From positions 1 to 6,393 of the forward strand of contig CAKORS010000046.1 of NCBI GenBank assembly GCA_934101605.1: 6,393 nucleotides of DNA, in the 5' to 3' direction. Below are positions 5,484 through 6,393 of the stretch, one piece after another. Positions within the stretch are counted from its first letter, which is position 1. Each line of letters starts with the position of its first letter. The position numbers and the translations under genes are program-made. The notes below the pieces were generated by a model. The model searched no databases, was not told where the DNA came from, and saw only the letters and a program-made list of their open reading frames with translations. This DNA is from an uncultured Bacilli bacterium (GTDB lineage: Bacteria > Bacillota_I > Bacilli_A > RF39 > UBA660).

Positions 5484-5495
5484 GAGGAATATTTT

Positions 5496-6393
5496 ATGTT
5501 TGAGGGTTTAACTGATAGATTACAGAATGCTATAAAGAATATTAAGGGTCATGGTAAGATTACTGAAGAAAATATTGATCCAATGTTAAGAGAGGTAAGA
5601 CTTGCTTTATTAGAAGCTGATGTCAATTATAAAGTTGTTAAAGAGTTTACTACTAAGGTTAAGGAAAAAGCTTTAGGAGAAGAGGTTAAAAAGTCTTTAA
5701 CTCCTGGTGAGATGTTTGTTGGGATTATTAGAGATGAACTTGAAGATTTATTAGGTGGAGAACAAGCTCCTCTTAATTTAGATGGTAAACCTGCGATACT
5801 TATGCTTGTTGGTTTACAAGGTAGTGGTAAGACTACTACTATTGGTAAGCTTGCTAATTTACTTAGAAAAAAACATAGTAAAAAGCCTCTTTTAGTAGCG
5901 TGTGATGTTTATAGACCTGCTGCTATAGATCAATTAAGACAAATATCTAAAGAGTTAGGTATGGATTTTTATGAAGAGGGTAAGAAAGATCCAGTAGAAA
6001 TATCTTTAAATGCTATAGAATATGCTAAGAATAATGGTAATGATTATGTTTTAATAGATACAGCAGGAAGACTTCAAATTGATGAAGAGTTAATGGATGA
6101 ATTAGAAAATATAAAGAAAAATGTTAATCCTCAAGAAGTATTACTTGTTATTGATGCTATGATGGGGCAAGATGCTATTAATGTAATAACTGGATTTAAT
6201 GAAAAGCTAGATTTAACTGGAGTTATTTTAACTAAATTAGATGGTGATACTAGAGGTGGAGTTGCATTATCTGTAAGACATCTTACTAATGTTCCAATTA
6301 AATTTATTGGTGTATCTGAAAAACTTGATGGGTTGGATTATTTTTATCCTGATAGAATGGCTAGTAGGATTATTGGTATGGGAGATGTTTTAT
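5496..6393 (+). CDS. ffh: Signal recognition particle GTPase Ffh/SRP54 (3' end outside window)
   Basis: The first 299 residues are present and the frame runs off the window. The start at 5496 has AGGAGG at 5482-5487 (spacing 8), overlapping the TAG stop of the hydrolase gene. Residues 1-90 are the four-helix N domain (MFEGLTDRL start, PMLREVRLALLEADVNYKVV at 29-48). The G domain shows the P-loop GLQGSGKTTT (106-115), DVYRPAA (137-143), DTAGR (188-192) and TKLDGDTRGG (246-255), all intact. The closing GVSEKLDGLDYFYPDRMASR segment leads to the linker. The Met-rich M domain, which binds 4.5S RNA and signal sequences, lies beyond the window. Ffh delivers nascent membrane and secreted proteins to FtsY and the Sec translocon. 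In many Bacillota ylxM precedes ffh; here a peptidoglycan hydrolase does. Identification is secure. Confidence 0.97.
   Translation, partial: MFEGLTDRLQNAIKNIKGHGKITEENIDPMLREVRLALLEADVNYKVVKEFTTKVKEKALGEEVKKSLTPGEMFVGIIRDELEDLLGGEQAPLNLDGKPAILMLVGLQGSGKTTTIGKLANLLRKKHSKKPLLVACDVYRPAAIDQLRQISKELGMDFYEEGKKDPVEISLNAIEYAKNNGNDYVLIDTAGRLQIDEELMDELENIKKNVNPQEVLLVIDAMMGQDAINVITGFNEKLDLTGVILTKLDGDTRGGVALSVRHLTNVPIKFIGVSEKLDGLDYFYPDRMASRIIGMGDVL

Overview
The window is strongly AT-rich, and every gene seen lies on the + strand. AGGAGG- or GAGGTG-type ribosome binding sites precede most starts. Stops are TAA or TAG only, and Trp is read from TGG. The gene set is PAP2 phosphatase, a NifU-like protein with a GGGtGRT protein, a BspA-like DUF285 surface protein, a small membrane-anchored muralytic protein, and ffh. 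Together these suggest a low-GC Bacillota chromosome, probably an anaerobic host-associated or gut lineage (uncultured Bacilli or Clostridia). The taxonomic placement is inference.

Layout: (1) 1-61 is the last 19 codons of an unidentified gene. (2) 62-357 is a non-coding stretch with no recognisable gene, closed by a near-perfect terminator at 358-390. (3) 430-1056 encodes a PAP2-family membrane phosphatase behind an extended -10 promoter. (4) 1088-1780 and 1784-2779 form a two-gene unit, a NifU/IscU-like scaffold homologue and a GGGtGRT-family protein. It has its own promoter inside the end of the PAP2 gene and a terminator overlapping its last stop codon. (5) 2891-4666 is one large surface protein gene with ten 26-residue DUF285 repeats. 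It has its own -35/-10 pair and its own terminator (4739-4769). (6) 4824-5483 and 5496 onward are a membrane-anchored glucosaminidase/lysozyme-like protein followed 12 nt later by ffh (SRP GTPase), which runs off the window after its GTPase domain.

Three themes connect to the cell surface: PAP2 phosphatase (lipid or undecaprenyl phosphate recycling), the BspA-like adhesin-type protein, and the peptidoglycan hydrolase next to the SRP targeting GTPase. The NifU-like/GGGtGRT pair is the least understood part. Its family is conserved but, to my knowledge, without an assigned role, and the NifU-like member lacks the usual third His-Cys ligand site. The BspA-like gene is the most dynamic part, with a 156-bp internal duplication whose copies differ only at amino-acid-changing positions.
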